From Mesostigma viride (lineage: Eukaryota > Streptophyta > Mesostigmatophyceae > Mesostigmatales > Mesostigmataceae), in contig RPFO01000072.1 in the NCBI GenBank assembly GCA_009746045.1, positions 3,198,823 to 3,262,822 of the forward strand: a stretch of 64,000 nucleotides of DNA, written 5' to 3'. Position 1 is the first letter of the stretch; every line of letters starts with the position of its first letter. Positions 20,696 to 31,056 of the stretch are shown one piece after another. The notes beneath the pieces are model-generated. The model saw nothing but the letters and a program-made list of their open reading frames with translations. It did no database searches and was not told the origin of the DNA. The translations under genes were made by a program, and so were the position numbers.

Positions 20696-20766
20696 AGGCG
20701 TACGTGTACAAGGGGCCACGGTGGCTATAGGCCTTACTATAATAATTCTACACTACTATACTGCTA
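20696..20766 (-). mobile_element. Family F 3'UTR fragment, right of hAT insertion
   Basis: This continues 18826-18938 on the minus strand and ends at TACTGCTATAG. It joins head-to-head to the plus-strand family F copy that follows. Confidence 0.65.
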
Positions 20767-22431
20767 TAGTTACGAGACGAGCCACGAGCCACGAGATAGC
20801 CATGGCTGACGGCGGAGCTCATAACTTTTACGTTTGAGCACCGAATGTAGCCGTGAATATCACAATCGACGCGTCTTTCTACGGCGCACATGCTGATATA
20901 ATTTTCCGCAGCTATTACGCAATATAGGATGAGCAAACGCCTCTCGACGCAACGCAGCCTGGCGGCTGCGCTCAGCAATGAAAATACGTCTGCAGCTCCG
21001 GCTGCAGCTTCGCCCACCGGCCCAGATTAAGGCAGCGGCGCCACTAGCCAAGCTGGATAGTGGTCGTCCAGCCCCCTGCTGCGCCCGCCTCGCCAGCAGC
21101 GTCGCCCAAACCCAAGCGCAATCGTCCTGACGGGCTTTTGGATGAGTACGAGTTTGACGCCAGCCAGCCCGGCTATTTTGACAAGCTTACACCCGATCGC
21201 ATCCTGGCCCACGTGTTTTTCGGGATGCGTGCCTCTCTTATAGAACTGTGCAAGCAGCTTTCCCACCAAGGTCGCCTTGTCAATGCCTTCCTCCAGAGGC
21301 GCAATTTCGGCAAGGACGTCCTCAACGCCCGCCGCCCCCACCTCCAGCAATTCGCCCTCTTTTCCCTCCTTGGACGCTCTGGACATCGAGGAGCTTTGGC
21401 CCCCAAAGCCCCTCACCACCACCCTAACCGAATCCTCCATCCGCTCACTCCTCAAGGAGGCCCTCGAGCAGCACGTGGCCCCCATCGCTGCAGATGTGGC
21501 GGCCATGGGCAGCACGCTGGCTGCCGAGCTCCCCCTCCTCTCCACCATCTCCACCGCCACCTCCACTCTCCTCGCCTCCTCCACCGCCACCACCCCCACC
21601 TCCGACGCCATCACCGCCCAGCTCCGTGACATCGACCAGCGTCTTAAGGACAACGCCATCGCTATCGAGGTTCTGCAGAACACCGCAGGCCTCACCGCCC
21701 AGGCGGTGAAGGACATTGCCGCCAAGCCAGCCCCTGCTGGCCTGGCCGGCGATGCTCCTCCCATCACCACTTGGGCGGACATGCTTAAGCAGCACGCCAC
21801 CTCCACCACCTCCGCCGTCGCAGCACAGCTCCAGCAGCAGACGCTCGACCTCCGCGAGGAGGCCGAGCTCGCCAAGCGCAGCCTTAACGTCATTGTCAAG
21901 AACTTCGACATGGTGGAAGGTGAGAATTCCGAGAAGCTTGCACGTGCGTTTGAGAGAGAAATTCTTAGCCGCATGGGCCTTACGGGTGAGATCGAGCTGG
22001 TCGCCCACCGCCTTCCCCGCGCGCGGGGTAAGGCAGGGGCGCCCCCGCTCCTTCTCACCTTTCAGAACCCGGCGGACAAGATTTCTTTTCTCCGACGCCG
22101 CAAGCGGCTCGAGAAGACTCTCTTCACCCTTGACGACGACTTGACCCTGGCGCAGCAACAACGGCGACGGGAGCTGTGGCCGACCTACCTCCAGCTCCGG
22201 CAGACCAAGGCGGGGCAGCCGGTGTACTGGAAGGGGGCGGCCATCTACGTCGGCCACAAGCCCTGGCAAGCGACCCCCGCGGCCCCAGTGCCCCCAGACG
22301 CCCCAGCTTAGGGGAATACAGCAGTAGTAGTGTAGAATAGATAGACCGTGGCCATGTACATGTACGCCTCATACAGGCACTATACCAGCTCAGAGCCACG
22401 AGCATTATAGTCTGTAAACTACAGTTACGTT
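20767..22431 (+). mobile_element. Family F: retroelement with ORF1 only
   Basis: This is the longest copy: a short 5' region, ORF1 (20929-22311) and the start of the 3'UTR, cut off at 22431 by the inverted-arm array. Other copies (18329-18825, 28990-29495) show that ORF1 is followed directly by a ~450-bp 3'UTR, the LINE-type stem-loop and tail, with no reverse transcriptase. It must move with enzymes supplied in trans if it moves at all. Confidence 0.75.
20929..22311 (+). pseudogene. LINE-type ORF1 protein gene of family F (frameshifted)
   Basis: The ATG at 20929 starts MSKRLSTQRSLAAALS. Stops and shifts follow near 21010 and 21300. The frame ending at 22311 encodes a Thr/Ser/Ala-rich N-terminal part, a coiled-coil-like stretch (DIDQRLKDNAIAIEVLQ), then a region typical of non-LTR ORF1 RNA-binding proteins: RSLNVIVKNFDMVEGENSEK, APPLLLTFQNPADK and TLDDDLTLAQQQRRRELWP. 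Such proteins bind element RNA as chaperones. A truncated copy of the C-terminal part lies at 28733-28940 on the minus strand. Confidence 0.75.
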
Positions 22432-22556
22432 AAATAGTGCCGGAACCTTTTGCCCACTGAGGCAAATCGGTCCGTAACACTATTTTGCCCGGAATAACCA
22501 CTTCCGAGCACCCAAGTTAATTCGGCCGAATTAACTTGGGTGCTCGGAAGTGGTTA

Positions 22557-23962
22557 AAAAATTAAATTAAATTAAATTATAACATGTCTCCGTTGGGAGA
22601 TCATGTAGCACATATTCCAGGTTGGGTGGGTGGTGTGGAGGAAGCCGCGTAATCGAACTAACCTAACTCTAAGCTATATCTAGTCTAGAAAAGCCTATCT
22701 ACGCTACTCATCAAAACGGCTCCTCCGTTTGGGGGGAGGCGGCTTGCCCACAGGGGCTGGCGTGTGCGCCTTGACAATCTTCTTCCACCGCGTCTTGTCT
22801 TGCATGGCAGTCCAAAGACGGGAGAGAGAGTGGATGCGGTACTCAAACTGGGCTGGGACCACTAGGTCGTCCAGCAACATCTGGGTATAGGACCTTTTCA
22901 GTGGTTTTCCATTTGCGGGTATTTCCTCGTAAATGGTGGGAGAGCGATCGCAGCAACTGGTGCTCACCACTAGACACTCCCGGCCAGTTAGGCTAGAAAC
23001 ACACGCCCTGATCAAGCATGCTGTTTCCGGCCCCACCGTCTAGGTCATCTAGTCGCTCCACACGTAAGCCAGCCATAATTTCAATGCACAAGGATACACA
23101 TTTCCATCACCATTCATCTTCATCATCCTGAACGACTCGAAAACGCGGAAAAGATAACGGCAGGCTCGAGCTACCATGGTCATCCGGATTCTCCCGATTT
23201 CTGGCCTGCGCTGGTTGTCTCTTTGATAGGTCATGGCATGTTTCCCTACCTTTTTAGGAATGTTCTTGGGGCCAGGCCAGGTCAAAATGTGCCGCCCCGG
23301 TTGGCCGAGCCGCTGGGGACCGGCCAGACCAAGGGCGGTGTCGACCTGGCTGGTGCGAGCAAGATGTCCTACAAATGCGATCCTACGCTGTCTAATCTCG
23401 TCCGAAATACGCGGCATACCGTGATACAAAGACTCTAAGGACCTACGCTGAGAAAACCCGACATTCAGGACCTGTCGGAGCATCCGGGTGACCGTGCCGT
23501 CTAGCTTGGCTGCCAGGGTTGCCGTGAGTGTCCATGCCTCGGCGCCATACGTGAGCACCGTGAGGACGAGGACCTTGAAGAGCATGCGCTTGCGGTGCTC
23601 GTCCAGGCCCTTGGAGCGCCAGTAGGTGTTGAGCGAACGGAGCTTGGCCCAGGAAAGGCCGATGCGGGTGTCCACATCGTCGGCAGTGTCCGGAAGCCAA
23701 CTCCCCAACAGCTTGAAGCGGTCGCGGAGTGGGACCTCCGTCCCGTCTAGCAGGCGCGGCAGCGGTGGGCGACTGGAGGCCCCAATCACCATCGCCTCAG
23801 TTTTGACACTAATCTCCAACCCCACCGCCCTCGCCTCCAGGCCCAGACAGTCCAGCCAGGTCTGAATGTGCTCGGGGCGCGCGATGAGGGTGGTGTCGTC
23901 CGCATAAATCAGGTCAGCCAGGCGGTAACCCGTGCTAACCCCGCCGTGCCCACGCTCGTTAA
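22557..23962 (-). mobile_element. LINE-A copy 2, 5'-truncated
   Basis: The insert is flanked by the 11-bp target duplication GGAAGTGGTTA (22546-22556, 23963-23973). The tail of (AATTT)n type and the stem-loop (22583-22603) are at the left end. The 5' end is truncated within RT just upstream of the YADD motif. Compared with copy 1 it has an extra ~340 bp at about 22893-23232. Confidence 0.92.
22718..23962 (-). pseudogene. Truncated RT C-terminal region of LINE-A copy 2
   Basis: The frame from 23962 reads LNERGHGGVSTGYRLADLIY, then YADDTTLIARPEH and the downstream block FVGHLARTSQVDTALGLAGP, nearly identical to copy 1 (39728-41425). An insertion at 22893-23232 changes the C-terminal end, after which the normal last codons (22718-22890) resume. 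With no fingers domain it cannot encode a working RT. Confidence 0.88.
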
Positions 23963-24052
23963 GGAAGTGGTTATTCCGGGCAAAATAGTGTGACGGACCG
24001 ATTTGCCTCAGTGGGCAAAAGGTTCCGGCACTATTTAACCTAACTAAAACCT

Positions 24053-24170
24053 GTGCACCTTGGAGGTCAGGGGTTCGAATCCTCACTGAGGCAGCTCCGG
24101 CGCATTTAGTGGTGCGTGCTCAGCGGCCCAGGCGGATGTCTCGGGCTCTTCGTCCCCCCTCCACGAGGCC
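24053..24170 (+). other. Spacer between arms with tRNA-like B box
   Basis: The sequence between two inverted arms holds GGTTCGAATCC near 24070, a perfect Pol III B box, followed by TCACTGAGGCA. That can pair with TGCCTCAGTG in the left arm (about 24004-24013). It may be a decayed tRNA or SINE; no full cloverleaf is apparent. Confidence 0.4.
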
Positions 24171-27016
24171 AGGTTTTAGTTAGGTTAAATAGTGCCGGAA
24201 CCTTTTGCCCACTGAGGCAAATCGGTCCGTCACACTATTTTGCCCGGAATAACCACTTCCGAGCACCCAAGTTAAGGGGAGGTGGCACCCCAAAAACCTT
24301 AAAATTTGACATATGCTAATATCACTTGAAATTCATTTGCACAATGCTGAATTATGATTGGGGGCACTAAATAACATCTCTAGTGAGTTGTCCATGCACT
24401 TGTTGGGGGTACTACCCCCATATATACGCCAATAATGCGCTATAAATAGCAAAAGACGCTAATTAGGGCTGGGTATGCCCCAGCCAATGCACTTATGTGT
24501 TGGCTACCAAAAATCAAGGTCATATAGTTCCCTGAGTTTGTAGCTTGCTGAGCTATTTACATCATGGAAATGGCAAAACCTTGAACAGTTATTAATTTTC
24601 CCGCAAAACAGGTCATTTTTTACCGGACATTGAGAATAAACACATCATAAACACTTCCGATAAGGCCACAAAATCAACAAAAATTCCGGCTAACAGGGGG
24701 ACAGCAGTGTTCCAAGTCCCGGGTCATTCCGACAAGTCTAGCTCAAGTTATTGCGTCAGACGTGTTTTCAGAAAAATGCCCGCTAAAACAGAAAATGTCA
24801 CTATATCAGCCCTTGTAAGCATCCTGCACAAGGCAGGCAGGGCAAAACCAATCCCCCTTGGGCTCCTTAGTCAACGGGGGGTCAGCGCAGCACCCATGCA
24901 GTCCTCCCTTGCACCCGATGTGCTGCACAGCAGGAAAGGGACACCGTCAATTTCATCCGGGGACGCACATGCAAGGCAAGGAATATCATCAACATCATTC
25001 TCATCATCACTGCTACCTTCCCCATCGCCCCCTGCCCCTCCCTTTGCATCACGTCGTGACAGCCACCCTTAAAACTGGTCATTCCGACAAGTCTAGCTCA
25101 AGTAATAAGGTTATGCGTGCTAAAACCTGAACATAAGCTTAAGGGGGTTTTTCTTTGTATATGGCCACTTAGGCATGCTGTTTTCCATCCAAAAAGCCAG
25201 AAAGCATGCCCCACTCAATCACAAAACATAAGCAAACGGCTAGGCACCACATCTGCCCTCACCTGCCCTCGGCATGGCCAACCTTGCCAGCGCAAGCATA
25301 GCAACACGATCGCTAGGCATACATGCCAAGAGAGCATACACTATACTCTACCCAAGGTTACCTTGTAAACTTCATGCCAAGAACTCAGCAAATCTATGAT
25401 CAACAGCACATATAGTTAACTCTAGCACACTGATGACGACACATGCTCAAGGTTGGGGGTCACTGTGGCACGCACTGATGGGTTTCCTAGACGACCACTC
25501 ACCACCTGACAAGGCGCTAAGGACCACTCAGAAAGCAAGTAAACAAAATCACACTTTTCATTCCATCCAACATGCATCAAATCCATGCTGAATATGTTAT
25601 GAAGTACAAAGGGGTGGCCACGCACCTCATACTCCTTCACCGTCCCTCGAGCATGGCCAGACTTATAAGTACGTGAATAGCAATAATGATGATGGCACTA
25701 ACATGCATTACCAGCATTTTCTATGTTTCTCCCAGGTTAGAATGTAAGGGTTATGCCAACCAAGCTTACCAACACAGCAACAACTCCTTAACTGCCCTAC
25801 CCGACATGGGCAACAAACTGGAACTATGGAGGGCAAGGAACCAAGGAGATCATGGCATACAAAGCTTGCATGCAGTCAACCATGTCAACCATGGTTAGCT
25901 CAGCACATTGCTGTCTTGTCACATCATCATAACAAGGAAAGCTCAAAAAACCAATGATGGCAGCTATCTACATGCAGTCACACAAACGCAATATCTCCAA
26001 CATGGTCGTCGATAAAAAAACTTCCTTCCCTACACGATCAAATGCAAAGAAACCAGTGGCGGCCGTTCAGCTTCTGACCGCTGTGATGCCGCTGCGAGGA
26101 AAGGGTTCGTCACTATCACACAACAAGAAGCGTCCATACGCACAACATCCTTGCCAGAACACGTGCTATGAAATCCCTTACGCCTTCCCTAGGATCTATC
26201 GGCTGAGACTGAAGCGGATTTGATCAAGACATCAACGAAAACAAGCTAAAGCTGCCAGGTATTCGTCAACACGACGGCGAGCAACGGAGAGTTAACTGGC
26301 GGAAACTGACCAAAACGAACGCAAAAAACTTCGAACGATGAGCTCTTCGAAGAAAGAACTGATAGTAGATAACAGTCGCCACAAATCTATACCTTGCCCT
26401 CGTAGATCCCTCGCCCAGGCGCGCAACAACGGCCGTTCTTCCATGGAAGGTTCCGACGTGCACTGCGCAGGCCTGAAGAATTACTTACCGAGAATGGCCG
26501 AAAATGTAGCAAAAAGCACCAGTTCGGTTTGGAAGTCAATGCTACCGATATTAATGCATCCTTCACGATCAAAAAGACCCCCAAAACTGAGAATTTACTG
26601 CCGCTATCACGAATTCTATTTTATTCCGCGCGACCAAAAAATGCAGTTTACCCCCCATGCCGATGGCAGTAAAAGAAAGCAGCGATATTGTAAACCAGCT
26701 ACTTGCCGCCACAACCCAACATCATTAAATCATCGTATTCAACATTCGAGCAATTTTTTGGCATTTCTCTAGCCCTACATTGCTAGTTTCGCCTAAACGC
26801 AGTCGCCATGGCCACTTCCGCAAGTGGTGCGCGCACGGAGCACCCACTTTTCACGGTACGGCCGGTACCGCGAATTTTTTCGCGCGGAAAATATTCGGCG
26901 CGCCACGTCCCCTTAATTCGGCCGAATTTACTTGGGTGCTCGGAAGTGGTTATTCCGGGCAAAATAGTGTGACGGACCGATTTGCCTCAGTGGGCAAAAG
27001 GTTCCGGCACTATTTA
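24171..27016. repeat. Inverted-arm array, second palindrome (split at its centre)
   Basis: The arms are at 24171-24275 (reverse) and 26913-27016 (forward). Joined at TTAA they restore the same centre as the first palindrome. The 24276-26912 element occupies the centre. Confidence 0.85.
24276..26912. mobile_element. TTAA-specific (piggyBac-type) non-autonomous element, 2.6 kb
   Basis: TTAA flanks both ends (24272-24275, 26913-26916). The terminal inverted repeats are GGGGAGGTGGCACCCC and, in reverse, GGGGACGTGGCGCGCC. The empty site is seen in the paralogous palindrome at 22517-22534, so a TTAA duplication is well supported. The body is AT-rich with only short ORFs and no recognised transposase. 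The piggyBac assignment follows from the TTAA target and G/C-run ends and is inferential. Confidence 0.75.
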
Positions 27017-28373
27017 ACCTAACTACTACCCGACCTGTCGGGTAGTTTGACTAACGCGGTCGAATTTCGCGCCGCGCCGTGAGCGCCGCGCCACCTGTGA
27101 CGGATGTCAGTGGTCCGGTGGGTCTGGGAACACTTAAGGACGAAGGTGATGCATAGGTTTGGGGGTAATATTCGCCATAGCCTGGTAATTACAACGTGCA
27201 TTGAGAATGTATCACGTGACTTTGGCGGGAAAATTTCGCTCGCGCGCGCGCGTAATGAGATATGGCTGCCAACGTGCCGCTGTCACAAAATTTTTGCGTC
27301 TCACGGCTTGAAACGGTTCAGAATGTTGCTCAGAATGACGATGCATGATTTTCGTAGGTCAGGCACCGCCAGATTAATTATAGGGTTAGGAAAATACAGG
27401 TAGGAAAATATGACTTTCCTGGTCGTCAGTTCCAGATGAGTCATAGCTTATCATAGGTCGATTTTCTCCCTATGGCCGGGCAATCTGCGCCAGCCCGGGC
27501 ATCCAGTTTGGGTAAGGGACGTCAGCTGCAGCGTTTGCTGAGAATGCGGACTAGTTTAGTGGCCATCTTTGCACGGAACATCGACCTGGTAGCCATGGCG
27601 GATCATGAAGTATGCGGCTATGGCGGCCTTTGCCTGTTGAGCATCAGTATGTGTGAGATATGAGGGTCCCGGCCAGCGGAATCCGGGTAGCTGGGCATGA
27701 ACGAGCCAGGTACGACAACGTATTTGCGTGTTGTTTGCAGCGGAATACGTATCCCATGCATTATGAATGACGATTTTATCCATGCATATTCCAGCAAGTT
27801 CCATGCCTGTTGTAAGGAGTGGTATTAGCCCTGAAAGTGCCCAGTTTTGGGCATTTCTTTGGAGTATACCACTCCGTCAGTGCAGGTAGGCAACTGACGT
27901 GTTTGTATTCCAGCACTTTTGGCAGCCTTTGATAGCTTGTTATAATGCATTATTGTGCTGCATGTCATAGATAGCTGTTTAATTTCGCGCGCGTAACCCA
28001 CACACATGTATGAGCACGTTATATAGGGGTAATGGGTTATCCGGGTGGTCTGACCCAAGGAAACCCCCATGCATTGGACTATCCAACTAAGTTGTCCAAT
28101 GTTGGTATTGAGATTCCCTGCCCTCCCTGGGAAGTTAGGGGGGGGTAGACTTTTCCTTGGGGAAAAAAGATCGTCTTAATTTGGCCAGCTTTGACTGGAG
28201 CTATCATCCAAATGCTTTGAAAAAGCCAAGCTATTATTGCATATTCTGAAAGCCCTTGAAGTGTAGATACTCCTAGCATCTTGGTTGGGGGTATTTGGAG
28301 TTGTGGCATGTGAGTTATGATTTTTTTCATTTTCAGGGGTATAAAAGTGCCAAAAATGGGTCAGCGGACTATG
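27017..28373 (+). repeat. Dispersed repeat R, copy 1
   Basis: The ~1.3-kb non-coding sequence is repeated in inverse orientation at 43392-44728. The copies agree over most of their length, from TTAAGGACGAAGG near 27133 to the end GGGTCAGCGGACTAT. The left ends differ. No ORF is shared. Confidence 0.8.
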
Positions 28374-28375
28374 GG

Positions 28376-28728
28376 TTAACCATGTACATGTGTGCCTACA
28401 TATGATGTGCCACACTCCAGATGATGCCTAGTTTTGTTTAGTTATGCTGTGCCCATGCAGAGAGCTGCTCTCTGCTGAGATGCCACGCTCTAGTTTTGTA
28501 TAGCCATGATGATCTTCCCCCACATGGCATGCTCCCCCTTAGCTGGGCATAGCGTGATAGACCATGAGGGTGCAGGTGCCCTGGTGCACCTAGAGCAAGG
28601 GTAGCTTACATTCCCACCCTTGCATGAAGTAGCCTAGAATGTATTAAAAGCCATATGCCCCTTCTCAGGGACATGTGCTACATTTACTCCCAACAGAGTG
28701 ATGTTCCTAATTAATTAATTAAGTAATA
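28376..28728 (+). mobile_element. Family F 3'UTR copy
   Basis: Plus-strand 3'UTR of family F, from ACCATGTACATGTGTGCC to the tail AATTAATTAATTAAG. The stem-loop region (CTCCCAACAGAG near 28688) has one change that weakens it. Confidence 0.75.
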
Positions 28729-28732
28729 CTGC

Positions 28733-28940
28733 TATAGTCCCCTAAAGCGGGGGTCGCGGAGGGTGCTGGCCTGCTGGGGCGGCAGGGGTCCCGGGTCGCT
28801 TGCCATGCCGACGTAGATGGGCTTGTGGCCGAGGTAGATGGCCGCCCCCTTCCAGTGCACCGGCTTAACCCCGCCGCGGTCTGCCGGAGCTGGAGGTAGG
28901 TCAGCCATAGCTCCCGTCGCCGTTGTTGCTGCGCCATGGG
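28733..28940 (-). mobile_element. Family F ORF1 C-terminal fragment, inverted
   Basis: The minus strand reads AQQQRRRELWLTYLQLRQ, matching the end of ORF1 at 22148-22311, and includes the stop region. It stands head-to-head with the plus copy that follows. Confidence 0.75.
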
Positions 28941-28989
28941 GTGTAGGACACTTGTCTGACCGTTTTTGACCACCGTAACAGGGTGGTCA

Positions 28990-29495
28990 AACCCCCGCGA
29001 CCCCCGTGACCCCAGCGACTCCAGACGCCCCAGCTTAGGGGAATACGTACAGCAGTAGTAGTGTAGAATAGATATAGACCGTGGCCATCATACACGTATG
29101 CCTCCTACAGGCACTAGTACCAGCTGAGTCACGCGCATTACACTATATTTAGCCATGTACATGTGTGCCTATGATGTGCCACACTCCAGATGACGGCCTA
29201 GTTTTATTTAGTTATGCTGTGCCCATGCAGAGAGCTGCTCTCTGCTGAGATGCCACGCTCTAGCTTTTGTATAGCTATGCTGATCTTCCCCCCAATGACA
29301 GGCTCCCCCTTAGCTGGGCATAGCTTGATAGATCATGGGGACGCAGGTGCCCTGGTGCACCAAGAGCAAGTGTCGTTTACATTCCCACCCTTGCAGGAAG
29401 TAGCTTAGAATGTATTATAGGCCATATGCCCCTTCTCTGGGCTATGTGCTACATATACTCCCAACGGAGTTATGCTCCTAATTAATTCATTCATT
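28990..29495 (+). mobile_element. Family F copy: ORF1 end, 3'UTR, stem-loop and tail
   Basis: It starts with the last ORF1 codons (ATPDAPA near 29020), then the full 3'UTR, the stem-loop (29454-29472) and the tail CTAATTAATTCATTCATT. A 10-bp hairpin TTTGACCACC/GGTGGTCAAA lies just upstream at about 28966-28992. Confidence 0.78.
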
Positions 29496-29689
29496 ACTTA
29501 ACATGGTGGAAACCCTGGTCAAAGTCAAGGGGGTACTGCCCATGCAGGGTGCCCTGGTGCACAGCTGTCTTCGAGTATGGAAAAAAACCAGTTATTTTTA
29601 GCACCAGCTGATGGCTCCCTGGGGCAGTTACATTTTTTAGTACTTGTATCCCATCCTAACTAAAAAACCGAACTACCGTGTATATAATA
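29496..29689. other. Unassigned spacer
   Basis: AT-rich stretches and no recognisable feature. Confidence 0.45.
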
Positions 29690-29940
29690 AAGCTACCGTG
29701 TATAATATAAAGCTAAAACTCTAAGCTAATCTAGAAAACCTAACTACTCTACTCAGCAAAGCGCCCCTTCCTTCTGGGGGGATCAAGGGGGCTTGCCCAC
29801 AGGGGCCGGCGTGTGAGACGGCTGGACAATCGTCTTCTGACCTCTTCTTGTTCTGCATCGCAGTCCAATTAAGCAAGAGAGAGCGGTGTTCAAACGTAGC
29901 TGGGACCACTAGGTCGGCCAGCAACTGCTGTGTATATATA
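29690..29940 (-). mobile_element. LINE-A-like 3' coding fragment
   Basis: The minus strand encodes LADLVVPATFEHRS and WTAMQNKKR, matching the C-terminal end of the LINE-A RT protein (LDDLVVPAQFEYR, WTAMQDKTRW). It is diverged and truncated on both sides. Confidence 0.75.
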
Positions 29941-30089
29941 TAGATAGACACGTGTGTAGTACTCCTACACACAGATCTCGAGTGATTTATCTAGTACCAA
30001 ATCCGAAAGGCTTGCATCACTCCCCGGACAGGAGAACTTTTGCGGATGACTGTAGGTGTAAGTTGGCGATGCCATGGTATCCGGAGACG

Positions 30090-30236
30090 TCCGTCCTATA
30101 GTCAGCAAAATTGGTGCGAGAGGTCCCCAGTTCGATTCCGGTCGGATTCATTTGCAGATCGCGTTTTCCGCGTTTTCCGCGGCCTGGCACTGAACGCAAA
30201 GGTTTTCACCTTTGCGGAGTGTCTGATCAGAATAGA
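30090..30236 (+). mobile_element. tRNA-related SINE
   Basis: A ~57-nt head resembles a tRNA that lacks its anticodon arm: acceptor-like TCCGTCC (30090-30096) against GGTCGGA (30140-30146), an A-box-like TATAGTC...TTGG, and a perfect B box GTTCGATTCC at 30130-30139. The body ends in a hairpin (CGCAAAGG/CCTTTGCG) and CTGATCAGAATA. A second copy, truncated exactly at the B box, is at 43289-43391. Confidence 0.6.
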
Positions 30237-30244
30237 TAGGTCGG

Positions 30245-31056
30245 GATCCAGCAGGCCTGTTCTCCCGTCCGTGCCGCAGGCGGTACAGCGCCACCTCCCT
30301 CGCGGCACTCCCTCGGTCGCCTGCGTTCAATCTCCCGCCGCATTCCCTGCATGCTCGCGTCATCGATAAACACCAGAAAACCTACGCGGGTATTCTGCAC
30401 ACGGCTGATTGGATGGCTCTTTTCGCGGACCTCAACGCCCAGGGACGTGCGTGGCTGTTCTCGCTTTCCTTGCGGAGTGTGGGCTCGGCGTCCCTTCGTG
30501 CTCTTCCCATGGCCCCCCCATTCGCCTTAGCTCCCAGCCACTACTTGGTGGCGCTCCGGCACCAGCTATTTGCCCCGCAGCCTCTTGTTCCGGCCGGGCG
30601 GCCTTGTGGTAGCTGTGGGCAGCCGCTGGATCCCACGGGGACTCACTACCTTGCCTGCATGGGGGGCCAACAGAATCAGAATTGGTATTTGTATTTGCAC
30701 ACTGTCCTCCTGACGGTGGTGCTCGCCATGGTTCGGTCGGTTTTCCCCCACGCGAACATCCGGTCCGAGGATGCGGATGGCGCTGCCTTCTCATTCCCCC
30801 AGTTGGGTTGACCACCGGCCTGACATCGTGGTGCTGGACTTTGAGGGGGGTGGCCGGCATCTGCTTATTGACGTTTCGGTGGCGCGGCCCTTGGCTCTTA
30901 GCCACGTGGCTGGGGCCTAGCTCCCTCACGGCAGGTTACACGGCGGACCGGGCGGAGCGGGCCAAGCTCCTGGCCTACGGCGACGTCGGGCACCATCGTG
31001 TGGTGCCCTTTGTCCTGGAGGAGTTTGGGGCCATGGGGCCCCTGACCTCCGCCTTC
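30245..31056 (+). pseudogene. LINE-B C-terminal fragment
   Basis: Plus-strand sequence very similar to 62385-63175. It encodes the C-terminal Cys/His part of a non-LTR RT: CGQPLDPTGTHYLACMGG and GGRHLLIDVSVARP. It differs from the other copy by scattered short insertions and frame changes, and ends where a LINE-A segment begins. Confidence 0.8.

Larger units (their letters stand above)
22432..24052. repeat. Inverted-arm array, first palindrome (split by LINE-A)
   Basis: A ~105-bp arm (22437-22530, reverse) meets its inverted copy (22527-22556 plus 23974-24052) around the centre TTAATTCGGCCGAATTAA, forming a near-perfect palindrome. LINE-A is inserted in the right arm. Each arm contains the pair TTTGCC/GGCAAA and ends in AGTTAGGTTAAATAG. 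Confidence 0.85.

Noticed and set aside
24707-26772. Several 80-140 codon ORFs inside TTAA element 1
   Set aside because: No motif, no DDD/DDE pattern, and the element is AT-rich and non-coding in character. They are not annotated as genes.
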